Assembly: GCA_934101275.1 (NCBI GenBank)
Contig: CAKOQM010000010.1
Span: forward strand, 1-34,462
DNA from: an uncultured Bacilli bacterium
Lineage (GTDB): Bacteria; Bacillota_I; Bacilli_A; RF39; UBA660
Direction: 5' to 3'
Length of the DNA stretch: 34,462 bases
Position 1 is the first letter of the stretch. Every line of letters begins with the position of its first letter. Of this stretch, positions 1 to 7,694 are shown piece after piece. The notes beneath the pieces are model-generated. The model searched no databases and was not told the DNA's origin. It was given only the letters and a program-made list of their open reading frames with translations. Position numbers and translations under genes: made by a program.

Positions 1-56
1 AAATATTGTCTTTAGCCCTTATTTTATCGGCATTTATTTATTTTTATATTTGGGTA

Positions 57-440
57 TCACTTATTCAACCTCACCCAAGGTGTTTTTATCATTCTTGGAT
101 TTCCCTCTTCATCCATATAACCAAGGGCATTAGGAATGACAAAACCAACACAATCAACAAGCTTAATAGAGGCTTCAAAATCATCAATTTTTAATTTAGC
201 CCCACTTGAAGGAACAAACTTTGGCTCCGTTGTCATAATGGTTTTACCCTTAGCACTTTGAGGAATCTCATCTAAACATTTTTTCTTTTCATATTCATCT
301 GTAATATTAGGAACGACCAAGTTTTCAATAACTCTTTTAATAAAAGTACTTTTACCTGTTCTTACAGCTCCTACGACACCTAAGTAAATCTCACCATTTC
401 CCCGTTTGGCAATTGACTCAAGTAATTCTTTTTTATTCAT
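57..440 (-). pseudogene. spoIVA: Stage IV sporulation protein A, N-terminal fragment
   Basis: The 127 residues match the start of SpoIVA, the ATPase that forms the basement layer of the spore coat. The P-loop GAVRTGKST lies near residues 24-32, followed by the family signatures PQSAKGKTIMTTEPKFVPS (about 61-79) and LVDCVGF (about 94-100). SpoIVA is normally about 490 residues. Here similarity runs to MIKTPW and then gives only VRLNK and a stop, with no continuation in any frame of the 56 bases left before the window edge. The start is supported by an AGGTGATG ribosome site just upstream. The truncation could be a pseudogene, an insertion whose far side lies outside the window, or a contig-edge artefact. 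Identity of the visible part is secure; the status of the gene is not. Confidence 0.85.
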
Positions 441-455
441 ATCATCACCTAAAAC

Positions 456-463
456 ACTATATG
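456..463 (-). promoter_or_regulatory. Possible sigma-E -10 element upstream of spoIVA
   Basis: CATATAGT sits 15 bases upstream of the start codon and matches the sigma-E -10 consensus CATACAMT at six of eight positions. spoIVA is sigma-E dependent in Bacillus subtilis. I do not see a convincing -35 at the expected spacing, so this is tentative. Confidence 0.3.
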
Positions 464-493
464 AAATGGATTTTCGTTTAGACCAATAATTTA

Positions 494-519
494 CAAAAAA
501 AAGCTAGGTAGGCACCTAG
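494..519 (-). terminator. Intrinsic terminator of the Tad-like operon
   Basis: Read on the minus strand, the 6-bp stem CTAGGT/ACCTAG (504-509 with 514-519, loop of four) is followed by a run of eight Ts (495-502). It lies downstream of the tadZ-like gene and ends the long minus-strand operon before spoIVA. Confidence 0.8.
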
Positions 520-520
520 A

Positions 521-602
521 CAACTTTTTTCATTCCCTACTGTGGCAAGGGTATTCCAACTTTTTTCATTCCTTACTATGGCAAAGGTATTCCAACTTTT
601 TA
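521..602. repeat. 36-bp tandem repeat, 2.3 copies
   Basis: Two adjacent 36-bp units (521-556 and 557-592) and the first 10 bases of a third (593-602) begin CAACTTTT. The two full units differ at only a few positions. They fill the 3' untranslated stretch between the tadZ-like stop codon and the terminator. There is no spacer between units and the reading frames through them contain stops. No function recognised. Confidence 0.85.
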
Positions 603-603
603 A

Positions 604-1623
604 TTACTTAAAGATGCTAAATAGTTTACCACCTTTTTCACCATTTTCAAGGTCTAAACGAGAAAAGCCTAGTTTTATAAGCATGTCTACTAAAACTTGG
701 TGATTTTCAAGTTTATCATCTAAATATGGTACATTGTAATAAACTTTACTACGTGATTCGTATTCAAAATCGGCAACATCACTATTATTAAGAACACTTC
801 GGTTTAAAATGATTTTTTTACCTTTTAGTTTATCAAAAGCAGATTTATCCTTTCGAATGAGTTTATTAAGTTTAATAAGGCCTGGTTCAATAAGATATAA
901 CACTTCTGTACAACTATTCATAGAACCTTGGCTATTTAAATCAACTAAAATAACATCCGCGGCATAATTTGAAGCAATAAAACTTGGTAAATCCATATGT
1001 GTCGTATGACGAAGTGTTTTATCATTTAAATAAACAAAATCGTTATCATCAACCTCAACAGCCACCACATTATATTTCTTTTCTAATTGTTTTTTCATCA
1101 AATAAGTTAAAGTGGTACTTCCCGCATGTTCTGTCACATTTTTGATACCAATGACTCTTACTTGTGGTCTTTCAACATATTGAACATCAGTATTCTCCAT
1201 TTGGGGACTTTGAGGCGTTGGTTCAGGATAAGCCATCATATTATTTAACTGATGATATTGAGCCACATCTTTATAAGTGTTTGGATTATCAATTAAAAAT
1301 TTAATAGCATCTACATTTCTTGTGAAATTATAAACTCCCATAGAAACGAGTTGAGATAAATAACGTGGACTATTCGCAATTTCAGAGTCATCTAAAAGTA
1401 AAATCACTTTACTCATATCCATATTCACAGATAGTTCTTGGATTTTTGTAATATCTTGATAATCTTTGATTGCCGTGATATCTAAAACCATTTTATTATA
1501 AAAGAAATTAGAAAACTGCATAATGATTTCTTCAGGCGTAAATTCGCCTTCAATACTTTTTATAAAATCCACATCTAAGTTAGCAAGTAATAAACTATAT
1601 TTATTAGCTATTTTGACATTCAT
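604..1623 (-). CDS. TadZ/CpaE-like pilus-localisation ATPase with degenerate P-loop
   Basis: A 339-residue cytoplasmic protein with the layout of TadZ/CpaE. The N-terminal third resembles a receiver-like fold (LDITAI near 47-52, VILLLDDSE near 73-81). A proline-rich linker (about 132-155) leads to a MinD/ParA-type domain from about residue 156. The nucleotide loop reads GIKNVTEHAGSTTL (159-172), which keeps the GSTT end but lacks the canonical KGGxGK lysines. A later strand ADVILVDLNSQGS fits the ParA-like second motif. Atypical P-loops are known in TadZ proteins, which mark the site of Tad pilus assembly. An AGGAGG ribosome site precedes the ATG. It is the last gene of the operon, 11 bases after the TadE-like gene and just before the repeats and terminator. 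Assignment rests on architecture and position. Confidence 0.75.
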   Translation of the reverse strand: MNVKIANKYSLLLANLDVDFIKSIEGEFTPEEIIMQFSNFFYNKMVLDITAIKDYQDITKIQELSVNMDMSKVILLLDDSEIANSPRYLSQLVSMGVYNFTRNVDAIKFLIDNPNTYKDVAQYHQLNNMMAYPEPTPQSPQMENTDVQYVERPQVRVIGIKNVTEHAGSTTLTYLMKKQLEKKYNVVAVEVDDNDFVYLNDKTLRHTTHMDLPSFIASNYAADVILVDLNSQGSMNSCTEVLYLIEPGLIKLNKLIRKDKSAFDKLKGKKIILNRSVLNNSDVADFEYESRSKVYYNVPYLDDKLENHQVLVDMLIKLGFSRLDLENGEKGGKLFSIFK

Positions 1624-1634
1624 ACTCTTTCCTC

Positions 1635-2111
1635 CTACTCAATATCTAATAACGCATGATTTATATCAATCGTGGTTCCTTCAACCGAAAACGTAAATAT
1701 ATTGCCTATAATAGGTAAGCTAAAATTGAAAAATATCCGAATTTGGTAACGTGCCCGATTAGGAAGGGTATCTGTTGATGATGATATTTTTTTCACACAA
1801 TAATAATATTTTTCACCAACTTCTGCCACATCAATAATGGGAACATCTAAACTACTAACACCATACTCATCTACCTCACAACGTCCCTTTTTATTATAGT
1901 TATTATAGCTTAAATAATTATTAATAAGCATTAAAGCCCCACTGTCTTCACTACTTCCGATACCTTCTTTTTCCTCAATCATGTTAACCAATTCATTTTT
2001 TGTTTTAAAAGCTTTCGTATAGTTAATGGAAAGAGCTAAAAACGCTACAAAGATAAGCATAAAAATAATAACGAGTTGTAATATCCAAGTACTACCTACC
2101 GCTTGTCTCAT
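1635..2111 (-). CDS. TadE/TadF-like minor pseudopilin
   Basis: A 158-residue protein with an almost immediate N-terminal hydrophobic helix (WILQLVIIFMLIFVAFLALSI, about 9-29) and an extracellular C-terminal domain of about 125 residues with two cysteines (KGRCEV and YYYCVK). It starts MRQAVGSTW and is clearly related to the next gene upstream (MREAIGGTW). TadE and TadF are single-pass minor pseudopilin-like proteins of Tad systems. It overlaps the upstream gene by ATGA, so translation is probably coupled. The family assignment is inferred from size, topology and place in the operon. Confidence 0.65.
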   Translation of the reverse strand: MRQAVGSTWILQLVIIFMLIFVAFLALSINYTKAFKTKNELVNMIEEKEGIGSSEDSGALMLINNYLSYNNYNKKGRCEVDEYGVSSLDVPIIDVAEVGEKYYYCVKKISSSTDTLPNRARYQIRIFFNFSLPIIGNIFTFSVEGTTIDINHALLDIE

Positions 2112-2614
2112 TCTAGCTCACCTCCATAAAGGATTTTAGTATTTCCAACAACCCTAAAATTGAATAATTCATGGAAAACAGGTAAATCTAATTGGTAAAA
2201 AACAACAACTTGATAATAATACATATCTGGAAGTTCATTATATTTAAGTTCTAATTCTCCCCGGGCATCTATTTTAGTTATACAAAAAACAGGATTATTT
2301 TCGGTTTGTTTTCCATCTCTTGTATAGCATTGTCTTGTACTTTTGGCTGGAATATCATCCGTTGGCATAACACCCGTTGTTCGGTAAGAATTTGCCGAAA
2401 TATAAGAAACGATATCCGCAAGGGCACCCGTCGAACCTTCTTCATAATTACTATTTAAATCAATACCATTATAGCTTTGAATGGTTTGAAGAATTTGGTC
2501 TTTGACACTAAAGGCTTTCGAACGATTGATATTTAAGCACATAAAACCTGTAAAAAATAAAATAAAAACAATGACAACTTGAAATATCCAAGTTCCACCT
2601 ATTGCCTCTCTCAA
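2108..2614 (-). CDS. TadE/TadF-like minor pseudopilin, TTG start
   Basis: A 168-residue paralogue of the downstream gene: MREAIGGTW, one N-terminal membrane helix (about 10-28), then an extracellular domain with two cysteines (QCYTRD, FCITK) and a hydrophobic C-terminal strand FNFRVVGNT. The start is TTG at 2614. A GGAAGGGG ribosome site nine bases upstream lies in the last codons of the preceding pilin gene, and the nearby ATG is out of frame. Likely a minor pilus or pseudopilus component; exact role unknown. Confidence 0.65.
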   Translation of the reverse strand: MREAIGGTWIFQVVIVFILFFTGFMCLNINRSKAFSVKDQILQTIQSYNGIDLNSNYEEGSTGALADIVSYISANSYRTTGVMPTDDIPAKSTRQCYTRDGKQTENNPVFCITKIDARGELELKYNELPDMYYYQVVVFYQLDLPVFHELFNFRVVGNTKILYGGELE

Positions 2615-2620
2615 CGTTCA

Positions 2621-2878
2621 TTACCCCTTCCAAGCACATGTAAATGTTTCTGATTTGTCACAAGATCCATCACTTCTTGCATTCTCACAAACATAACAAT
2701 CAACGGTTCTTTCGTCAGCATTTGGTTCTGTCGCACATATGGCCTTACTGCATTTTGTGGTGACATTTAAGTTGTTTCTTATCAAAGGCCAAACGGCTGA
2801 ATAGAAAAAGGCCACCAGCATAGCCACGATAATAACAACAATAACCGTACTATTTAATTCACCAGTCGCCTCTTTCAT
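2621..2878 (-). CDS. Small Cys-rich pilin-like protein (second copy)
   Basis: An 85-residue protein beginning MKEATGELN, followed by a membrane helix (about 11-30) and a short exported tail with six cysteines. The first 50 residues closely parallel the neighbouring 81-residue protein: MKEATGELN, then AFFY, WP and a shared CxxAxC pattern. Size and topology are those of Flp-type pilins. A glutamate five residues after the lysine (K|EATGE), or cleavage after the glycine (G|ELN), are the two candidate prepilin-peptidase sites. GGAGG lies nine bases before the ATG. It is 12 bases downstream of the first pilin-like gene and presumably shares its transcript. Confidence 0.7.
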   Translation of the reverse strand: MKEATGELNSTVIVVIIVAMLVAFFYSAVWPLIRNNLNVTTKCSKAICATEPNADERTVDCYVCENARSDGSCDKSETFTCAWKG

Positions 2879-2890
2879 AAAATTCCTCCA

Positions 2891-3136
2891 TTATTTAACA
2901 TTTGTACTAACATCGTAGTTGTATTTTGAACAATCAACAGAAGCTTCCTCACCTTTATCGTCAATATAAGTACAATCTGTACGGTCGGCATTACATGTTG
3001 CCATAGCACAATACGTATTAGCTGTAATTGTGTTTTTAATACCAGGCCAAATAAAAGCATAGAAGAAAGCTCCCACTGCAGCAATAGCTACAACTGTTAC
3101 AACAGTCATATTAAGTTCGCCCGTTGCTTCTTTCAT
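2891..3136 (-). CDS. Small Cys-containing pilin-like protein, probable major pilin
   Basis: An 81-residue protein beginning MKEATGELN with a helix at about 10-30 (TVVTVVAIAAVGAFFYAFIW) and a 50-residue exported tail with four cysteines (YCAMATC, DCTY, DCSK), which could form two disulfides. It is the first gene after an internal promoter and has an excellent AAGGAGG ribosome site, so it is likely the most abundantly made product of the locus and hence the major pilin. No Flp sequence signature (GATAIEY) is present, so the assignment is by size, topology and position among tadA/B/C/E/Z-like genes. Confidence 0.7.
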   Translation of the reverse strand: MKEATGELNMTVVTVVAIAAVGAFFYAFIWPGIKNTITANTYCAMATCNADRTDCTYIDDKGEEASVDCSKYNYDVSTNVK

Positions 3137-3166
3137 ATATCATTTCCTCCTTTTATCATATAAATT

Positions 3167-3195
3167 ATTATAACTTTTTTTTCTTAAAATATCAA
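3167..3195 (-). promoter_or_regulatory. Sigma-A promoter in front of the pilin genes
   Basis: On the minus strand TTGATA (3190-3195) is followed after exactly 17 bases by TATAAT (3167-3172). Expected transcription start is near 3160, giving a leader of about 25 bases before the pilin ATG. It lies inside the operon, just after a weak terminator-like hairpin. Confidence 0.85.
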
Positions 3196-3220
3196 TCCGT
3201 ATAAGAATTTTTATTTTTCA

Positions 3221-3244
3221 AAGAAAAGGTAGCCTTAAAGCTAC
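3221..3244 (-). terminator. Weak terminator or attenuator at the end of the tadC-like gene
   Basis: A short stem GTAGC/GCTAC (3240-3244 with 3229-3233, loop TTTAAG) on the minus strand is followed by CTTTTCTTT. The stop codon of the tadC-like gene is inside the stem. With five pairs it would probably reduce read-through only partly, ahead of the internal pilin promoter. Confidence 0.5.
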
Positions 3245-4029
3245 ATATTCATCATTTGTAAAACCGCGAAAACAAGCAAAATCATAACACCAAGTCCTGT
3301 TGTAATAAGCATTTTCATAGTTTTACCTTCCATTTTTTCCAAACGATTTTTATATTTTAATTCTCGAGCTTTTTGTTGCAGATTTGAAATCGTTTTTGAA
3401 AACGTCAATAATTGTTCTTGTTTATGTTCTTGTCTTCCTAAAGAAAGACGATATAACAAACGCATCATTCGCATGGAATCTCTTACAGGATACGTTTTAG
3501 CAAAATCCATATAAGGATTAATAGAATCATCCCCATCATTAATTTGATTGATGAGTTCTTGCAAACCTTCTTTAAATATCTGAGGAGCATCCTCGATACT
3601 TTTACCTAAAGCAACCGGAACGGTATAATGTTGAATTAAAATTTCCAAACTTTTTAAGTAATGAGGAAGCATCGAATCAATTTCTGTTAAATGCTTTTTA
3701 TAATAGTTTTTTAAGTTAGTATAATCCATTCGAAAGACTAAGTAACCTGCTAAAACGGCAAATAAAACCGTAATATAACTTAAATTTGAGATAAAAAAGC
3801 ACATCATAATAACAATGGTGATCAGTCCTTTTTTAATACGGTTATTAAAGAGAAAATCAGGATTAACCGTATCGCCATAACGGGCTTTAACATAAAAGTC
3901 CCAATCACTTTCTTTTAGTTTACGAAAGTAAACCTCGTTATCCGCGACAAAACGATTCGCACTAATTTTACCCGTATAGTTCATTCCAAAAAGAAGAAGA
4001 ACCGCTAAAATAATAATTTCCCAATACAT
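3241..4029 (-). CDS. TadC-like type II secretion F-domain membrane protein
   Basis: A 262-residue inner-membrane protein. There is one helix at the N-terminus, a pair at about 69-105 (GLITIVIMMCFFISNLSYITVLFAVLAGYLVF), a long cytoplasmic stretch with helical T2SSF-type sequence (LPHYLKSLEILIQ near 123-135) and a C-terminal helix (MLITTGLGVMILLVFAVLQM). This is the usual TadC topology: a platform protein that couples the TadA ATPase to pilin extraction. Its start shares one base with the stop of the tadB-like gene (TAATG), so translation is coupled. It is the last gene before the pilin promoter. Confidence 0.75.
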   Translation of the reverse strand: MYWEIIILAVLLLFGMNYTGKISANRFVADNEVYFRKLKESDWDFYVKARYGDTVNPDFLFNNRIKKGLITIVIMMCFFISNLSYITVLFAVLAGYLVFRMDYTNLKNYYKKHLTEIDSMLPHYLKSLEILIQHYTVPVALGKSIEDAPQIFKEGLQELINQINDGDDSINPYMDFAKTYPVRDSMRMMRLLYRLSLGRQEHKQEQLLTFSKTISNLQQKARELKYKNRLEKMEGKTMKMLITTGLGVMILLVFAVLQMMNM

Positions 4030-4925
4030 TATTCCACCCCCACATCTTCATAGTAGAATTTTTCACCACTAATAAGAAAGAAGGCATTAATAATAATAAT
4101 GGCATGTAAGATAAGCTGAACATAAAAGCTATCTAAAAGTTCAATATAAGAATCCGTTCCAAGTAAAAATTGCATAGCCATAACGAGTAAAAACAAAGCA
4201 AGGCCAAACGTAATAAAACGACGATGAAACTCTTTACGATCAATTTGGTCACGGTAAACACCTTCTACAAGGGTATCGATATCCATACTCATATTTTCAA
4301 GAGCTTGACCAGAGTCTTTAGCCCCCTCTTTTGTAATTTGTAAGAAAAGCTGATTCATATTTTTAACCATATAGTAAGGATATTTATGATTAAAAAATTC
4401 AATAGACTCATCAATCGTACCATTTTGATAAGACATATCAATCATCGTTTTAACATCTTCTAAAACAGGATTTTCTAAAATACCAGAGTCTCTTACACCT
4501 TCTAGGGATTTCACAAAACTTTGCGTGGTATTAAATTCCATAATAACGTTTGTAGTATAAATTTGAATTTGTTCAAAAATAAATTCACTATACACTTTTT
4601 GACACCGTAAATAAGCTAAGTAAGGAATAAAAGCAACCGCAATGACAGCATACATGGCTGCAATAATAAGATTGTAAAAATAAAGATAACTAATGCCACC
4701 TGCCACAACAGCAAAAATAATCACTTGGGCAAGATACTGTCTTGGTGTATATTCTTGACCAAGTTCTTTTGTTTTCGCTCTGACTTCTTTAAAACTATAA
4801 GGTGCGTACTTATCATAAGCTGTCGAAACTTGTGTTACAAAAAACTTATAAACATTTTCACCATTATTAAAACGGTAAGATAAGCAAAATATGGCTAGCC
4901 CTATTAATATTATTAGTTCAATCAT
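4029..4925 (-). CDS. TadB-like type II secretion F-domain membrane protein
   Basis: An approximately 298-residue platform protein with an N-terminal helix, a central pair (about 65-105), a cytoplasmic region typical of T2SSF proteins (NVIMEFNTTQSFVKSLEGVRD, then NMNQLFLQITKEGAKDSGQALENM) and two C-terminal helices. I chose the ATG at 4925 over an upstream in-frame GTG (4937) because AGGTGGGG lies six bases before it. It sits 17 bases after the ATPase gene and overlaps the tadC-like gene. Together with TadC it forms the membrane platform for pilus assembly. Confidence 0.78.
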   Translation of the reverse strand: MIELIILIGLAIFCLSYRFNNGENVYKFFVTQVSTAYDKYAPYSFKEVRAKTKELGQEYTPRQYLAQVIIFAVVAGGISYLYFYNLIIAAMYAVIAVAFIPYLAYLRCQKVYSEFIFEQIQIYTTNVIMEFNTTQSFVKSLEGVRDSGILENPVLEDVKTMIDMSYQNGTIDESIEFFNHKYPYYMVKNMNQLFLQITKEGAKDSGQALENMSMDIDTLVEGVYRDQIDRKEFHRRFITFGLALFLLVMAMQFLLGTDSYIELLDSFYVQLILHAIIIINAFFLISGEKFYYEDVGVE

Positions 4926-4942
4926 TAGTAACCCCACCTTCT

Positions 4943-6052
4943 TTATAATGTTTCTACTGTTTGCTTTGGTAAATTCATAGAACCACTCGTTTGTTCATCT
5001 AAGGCAAAAATATCATCCGGTAAAACAACACCACCAATACCTAAATAATCTCTTAAATTTTTGGTTGGATTGTTCATTGTAATTTCTCCGGTTAATGTTT
5101 TTTTGTAAATGGTATTTACTTGTGGTTTATTATTATCATCCACGTAAAATTCACAGACTTCTAAGATCTCTCTTTGAAAACGATTTAGTTCTTTACTCAT
5201 ATAACCTTTAACATAAATACCAATTTGAACATAACGGTGTATCGTTGTTACAAACTGTTCCACATCAATATTACTTTCAATTAAGGAAAACATACGCATA
5301 GGAATTAAGCTTGCCTTATCAGAGTGGATAGTTGATAAGATATGGTGTCCTGATGAAATACTATTACGTACAGCCATAACAGCTTCTGCAGAACGAACCT
5401 CGGAAAGTAATATCCAAATAGGGTTCTGTCTCATACAGGCAACCAAAATATCTGAATAACTTGCAATATTATTTGTTTTTAAAGCAACAATATCACGATG
5501 AGGAAAAATTCGGTCCAAGTGAAGTTCCAAAGTATCCTCAATAGTAATAATTTTTTCATTTTCTTTAATATGACTGGCAAGATATTTAACAAGTTCGGTT
5601 TTACCAGAACCTGTCTCACCACTTACAATAATATTGGCATGTCCTTCTACACATTTCATTAAAAATTCATGGATAGAAGCTGTTACATATTTTTCATTTA
5701 ATAATTTATCTTTATTAAGACGAATCTTAGCCGGTGTTTTTCTTATAACACACGCGATACCATTCGTCGCGATAGATTCATGGATAAAATTTAAACGAAG
5801 TTCTGCACTTTCCGCATCGAGCATCGGATGAGCCATATTAAAAGTTTTACCCATAACATTGGCACATTGAAAGGCAAGTTTTTCCATTAAAGCATTATTT
5901 ATTTCAGGGCGATCCACTTGATAAACACCTTTATCCAAAGTCTTTAACCATACTTGACCGCCATTGGTATAAGATACGTCAGTGACATTATCATCTTTTA
6001 AAAATTCTTCTAAAGGACCAAAGTCTAATTGTGAGAAAACAGCATCATTCAT
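4943..6052 (-). CDS. TadA/CpaF-type secretion ATPase
   Basis: A 369-residue hexameric secretion ATPase of the TadA/CpaF/VirB11 group. Visible motifs: an N-terminal domain with DVSYTNGGQVWL (25-36), Walker A GETGSGKT (145-152), Asp box IEDTLEL (171-177), Walker B-like IWILLSEVRSAEA (212-224), and His box GHHILSTIHS (235-244). The Walker B strand normally ends in GEVRGGEA, so the family glycines are replaced here by Ser and Ser-Ala; the catalytic Glu is kept. It powers pilin polymerisation through the TadB/TadC-like proteins encoded immediately downstream. AGGTGATC precedes the ATG. It lies 10 bases after the SAF-domain gene. Confidence 0.9.
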   Translation of the reverse strand: MNDAVFSQLDFGPLEEFLKDDNVTDVSYTNGGQVWLKTLDKGVYQVDRPEINNALMEKLAFQCANVMGKTFNMAHPMLDAESAELRLNFIHESIATNGIACVIRKTPAKIRLNKDKLLNEKYVTASIHEFLMKCVEGHANIIVSGETGSGKTELVKYLASHIKENEKIITIEDTLELHLDRIFPHRDIVALKTNNIASYSDILVACMRQNPIWILLSEVRSAEAVMAVRNSISSGHHILSTIHSDKASLIPMRMFSLIESNIDVEQFVTTIHRYVQIGIYVKGYMSKELNRFQREILEVCEFYVDDNNKPQVNTIYKKTLTGEITMNNPTKNLRDYLGIGGVVLPDDIFALDEQTSGSMNLPKQTVETL

Positions 6053-6062
6053 CTTTGATCAC

Positions 6063-6845
6063 CTAATTTCCACTCACATCCTCATCAGGTATCACTGATG
6101 ATTTTGTATTAATAAAGTTACGAACGTATTCGCTATTTACTTTTGTTTCTCCTGGATTTGCCGTATAACTAGCACCTTTTGGAGCCGGTTCTAAATCACC
6201 TATTTCTAAAGCCTTCACTAAAAGAGAATAAAGATCATCTGGAACGGAAAATAAAAATTCAGCAGGAGCGCCCGCTTGTGGATTTCTTAAAGAAACACCT
6301 TTACTATCACGAACATCTAAAACCCGAATACTTTTAACAAAACTAGAAAAGATATATTTACCATAATCATCTTCCCCTTTAAACCATAAATCAATGTAAC
6401 TACCAATGGTAATGTAATTATCATACGTATAACTTTCTTTTACGGATAAAGAGAAGGCGGTATATCCATCCGCGATATCTTGCAAAACATAATCAGGAGA
6501 AAGTTCTGGATCCGTTAAATCTTCTGTATAAAATAAACTACCTTCTCTAACAACATTACCATAGGTAACTTCTTTACCAATAATGCCATTACGATTTCGA
6601 ATAACGTTTGTAGCCTTTTTTAAAGCCGTACTATTAACTTCCATCATACCAATGTCATCTTGTGTGATAACATGACGAGCTGCAAGCTCTTTTTTAGCGT
6701 AAGGAATAGTAACAGGATTAATAGCCTGTTTTACCCGCCAATTATATCCCACGATTAAAACAATAAGACCCGCCACCACACATAAAATAGTAACGGTTTT
6801 TTTATTGCCAACAAAACGTTTAAGTTTGATCATAAAACTATTCAT
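6063..6845 (-). CDS. CpaB/RcpC-like SAF-domain pilus assembly protein, copy 1
   Basis: About 260 residues: a basic N-terminus, one membrane helix (VTILCVVAGLIVLIVGYNW), a SAF domain (IPYAKKELAARHVITQDDIGMMEV, then GKEVTYGNVVREGSLFY) and a C-terminal beta-rich part (YITIGSYIDLWFKG). CpaB/RcpC proteins sit outside the membrane and are thought to contact the wall in Tad systems. The start is ATG 6845, preceded by GAGGAGG at nine bases; an upstream in-frame TTG (6863) would overlap that ribosome site. It overlaps the upstream paralogue by eight bases. The two share the N-terminus (KLKRF, NK-TVTILC, GYNWRV) and a C-terminal PxxxSYTxNPGET motif, a clear tandem duplication. Confidence 0.8.
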   Translation of the reverse strand: MNSFMIKLKRFVGNKKTVTILCVVAGLIVLIVGYNWRVKQAINPVTIPYAKKELAARHVITQDDIGMMEVNSTALKKATNVIRNRNGIIGKEVTYGNVVREGSLFYTEDLTDPELSPDYVLQDIADGYTAFSLSVKESYTYDNYITIGSYIDLWFKGEDDYGKYIFSSFVKSIRVLDVRDSKGVSLRNPQAGAPAEFLFSVPDDLYSLLVKALEIGDLEPAPKGASYTANPGETKVNSEYVRNFINTKSSVIPDEDVSGN

Positions 6846-7683
6846 CTGTATTATCCTCCTCAACTATATTACTGCCATCTTCACTCGGAACAATAGAAAC
6901 TTGAGAAAGAATGTAATTATAAATATAAGTACTTGCTATTTCTGTTTCACCAGGGTTTTCTGTGTAACTTTTATTACGTGGAACAGGAATAAGTGTTCCT
7001 ATATTTCTGTTTTGTGCGGCATCAATAAGAAGTTTCATATCAGCAGCAGATAAACCATGACTTTCTTCTTTTTTTACAGCAAAGAGTAAAGAAGCTGGTG
7101 TTCTACTTTCTGCCCCTGTTTCAAAAACACTTCTACCATCAGAATCAATAACATCTAAAACTTTAATACTACGAATAAATTTTCCATACATAAGTTTACG
7201 ATTGTTATCATAGCCTTTGAACCAAAGATCAATGTAATTTCCCGGATAAATAGCATTACCAAAAGTGGTATGAAGATTAACCGTTAAAGTAACAGCTTCC
7301 TCATCTTCTTCCATACTTGCCAAAGGATAATAACTATTATCTTTTGGATCTTTTAAATCATCTTTGAAGAAAAAGCTATTGGCCTGAATTGTATCGCCAT
7401 AGCTTACGGATTTACCAATAATGTTGGAAGCATTTGTCACCATATTTTTAGCTTTACTAAGTACAGAACTTGATACTTCGACATAACTAATATCATCTTT
7501 TGTAATCACTGTACCACTTGAAAGAGTTTTATTAGCATAGGGAACACTTGTAGGATTTGTATCTTTTGAAACCCTCCAATTATACCCAATGTAAATCACT
7601 AAAATTCCAGCTAGCACACACAAAATTGTAACTGTATTTTTATTACTGATAAATCTTTTTAATTTAACAAGTAAATTCCCCAT
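6838..7683 (-). CDS. CpaB/RcpC-like SAF-domain pilus assembly protein, copy 2
   Basis: A 281-residue paralogue of the downstream gene with the same plan: membrane helix at about 16-34, SAF domain from about 50 (VPYANKTLSSGTVITKDDISYVEV), GKSVSYGD near 92-99, a beta-rich middle (YPGNYIDLWFKGYD) and a conserved C-terminal YTENPGET. It has an extra acidic C-terminal tail (IVEEDNTDE) that copy 1 lacks. AGGAGG lies before the ATG. Two SAF proteins in one Tad locus could form a hetero-oligomer; this is inference. Confidence 0.8.
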   Translation of the reverse strand: MGNLLVKLKRFISNKNTVTILCVLAGILVIYIGYNWRVSKDTNPTSVPYANKTLSSGTVITKDDISYVEVSSSVLSKAKNMVTNASNIIGKSVSYGDTIQANSFFFKDDLKDPKDNSYYPLASMEEDEEAVTLTVNLHTTFGNAIYPGNYIDLWFKGYDNNRKLMYGKFIRSIKVLDVIDSDGRSVFETGAESRTPASLLFAVKKEESHGLSAADMKLLIDAAQNRNIGTLIPVPRNKSYTENPGETEIASTYIYNYILSQVSIVPSEDGSNIVEEDNTDE

Positions 7684-7694
7684 TTTTAATCCTC

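Noticed and set aside
50..80. Group II intron 5' boundary (GTGAG) at the point where spoIVA breaks
   Set aside because: Beyond GTGAG the sequence shows none of the expected domain I sequence; a five-base match is not evidence.
6..194. Plus-strand ORF of 62 codons at the left edge
   Set aside because: It lies antisense to the spoIVA fragment, has no ribosome site and its translation shows no family pattern.
521..602. 36-bp repeats as a CRISPR array
   Set aside because: The unit length is CRISPR-like but the copies are directly adjacent with no spacers, and no cas gene is present.
2875..3084. 69-codon minus-strand ORF overlapping the first pilin-like gene
   Set aside because: It is a shadow in another frame of a gene with a better ribosome site and promoter.
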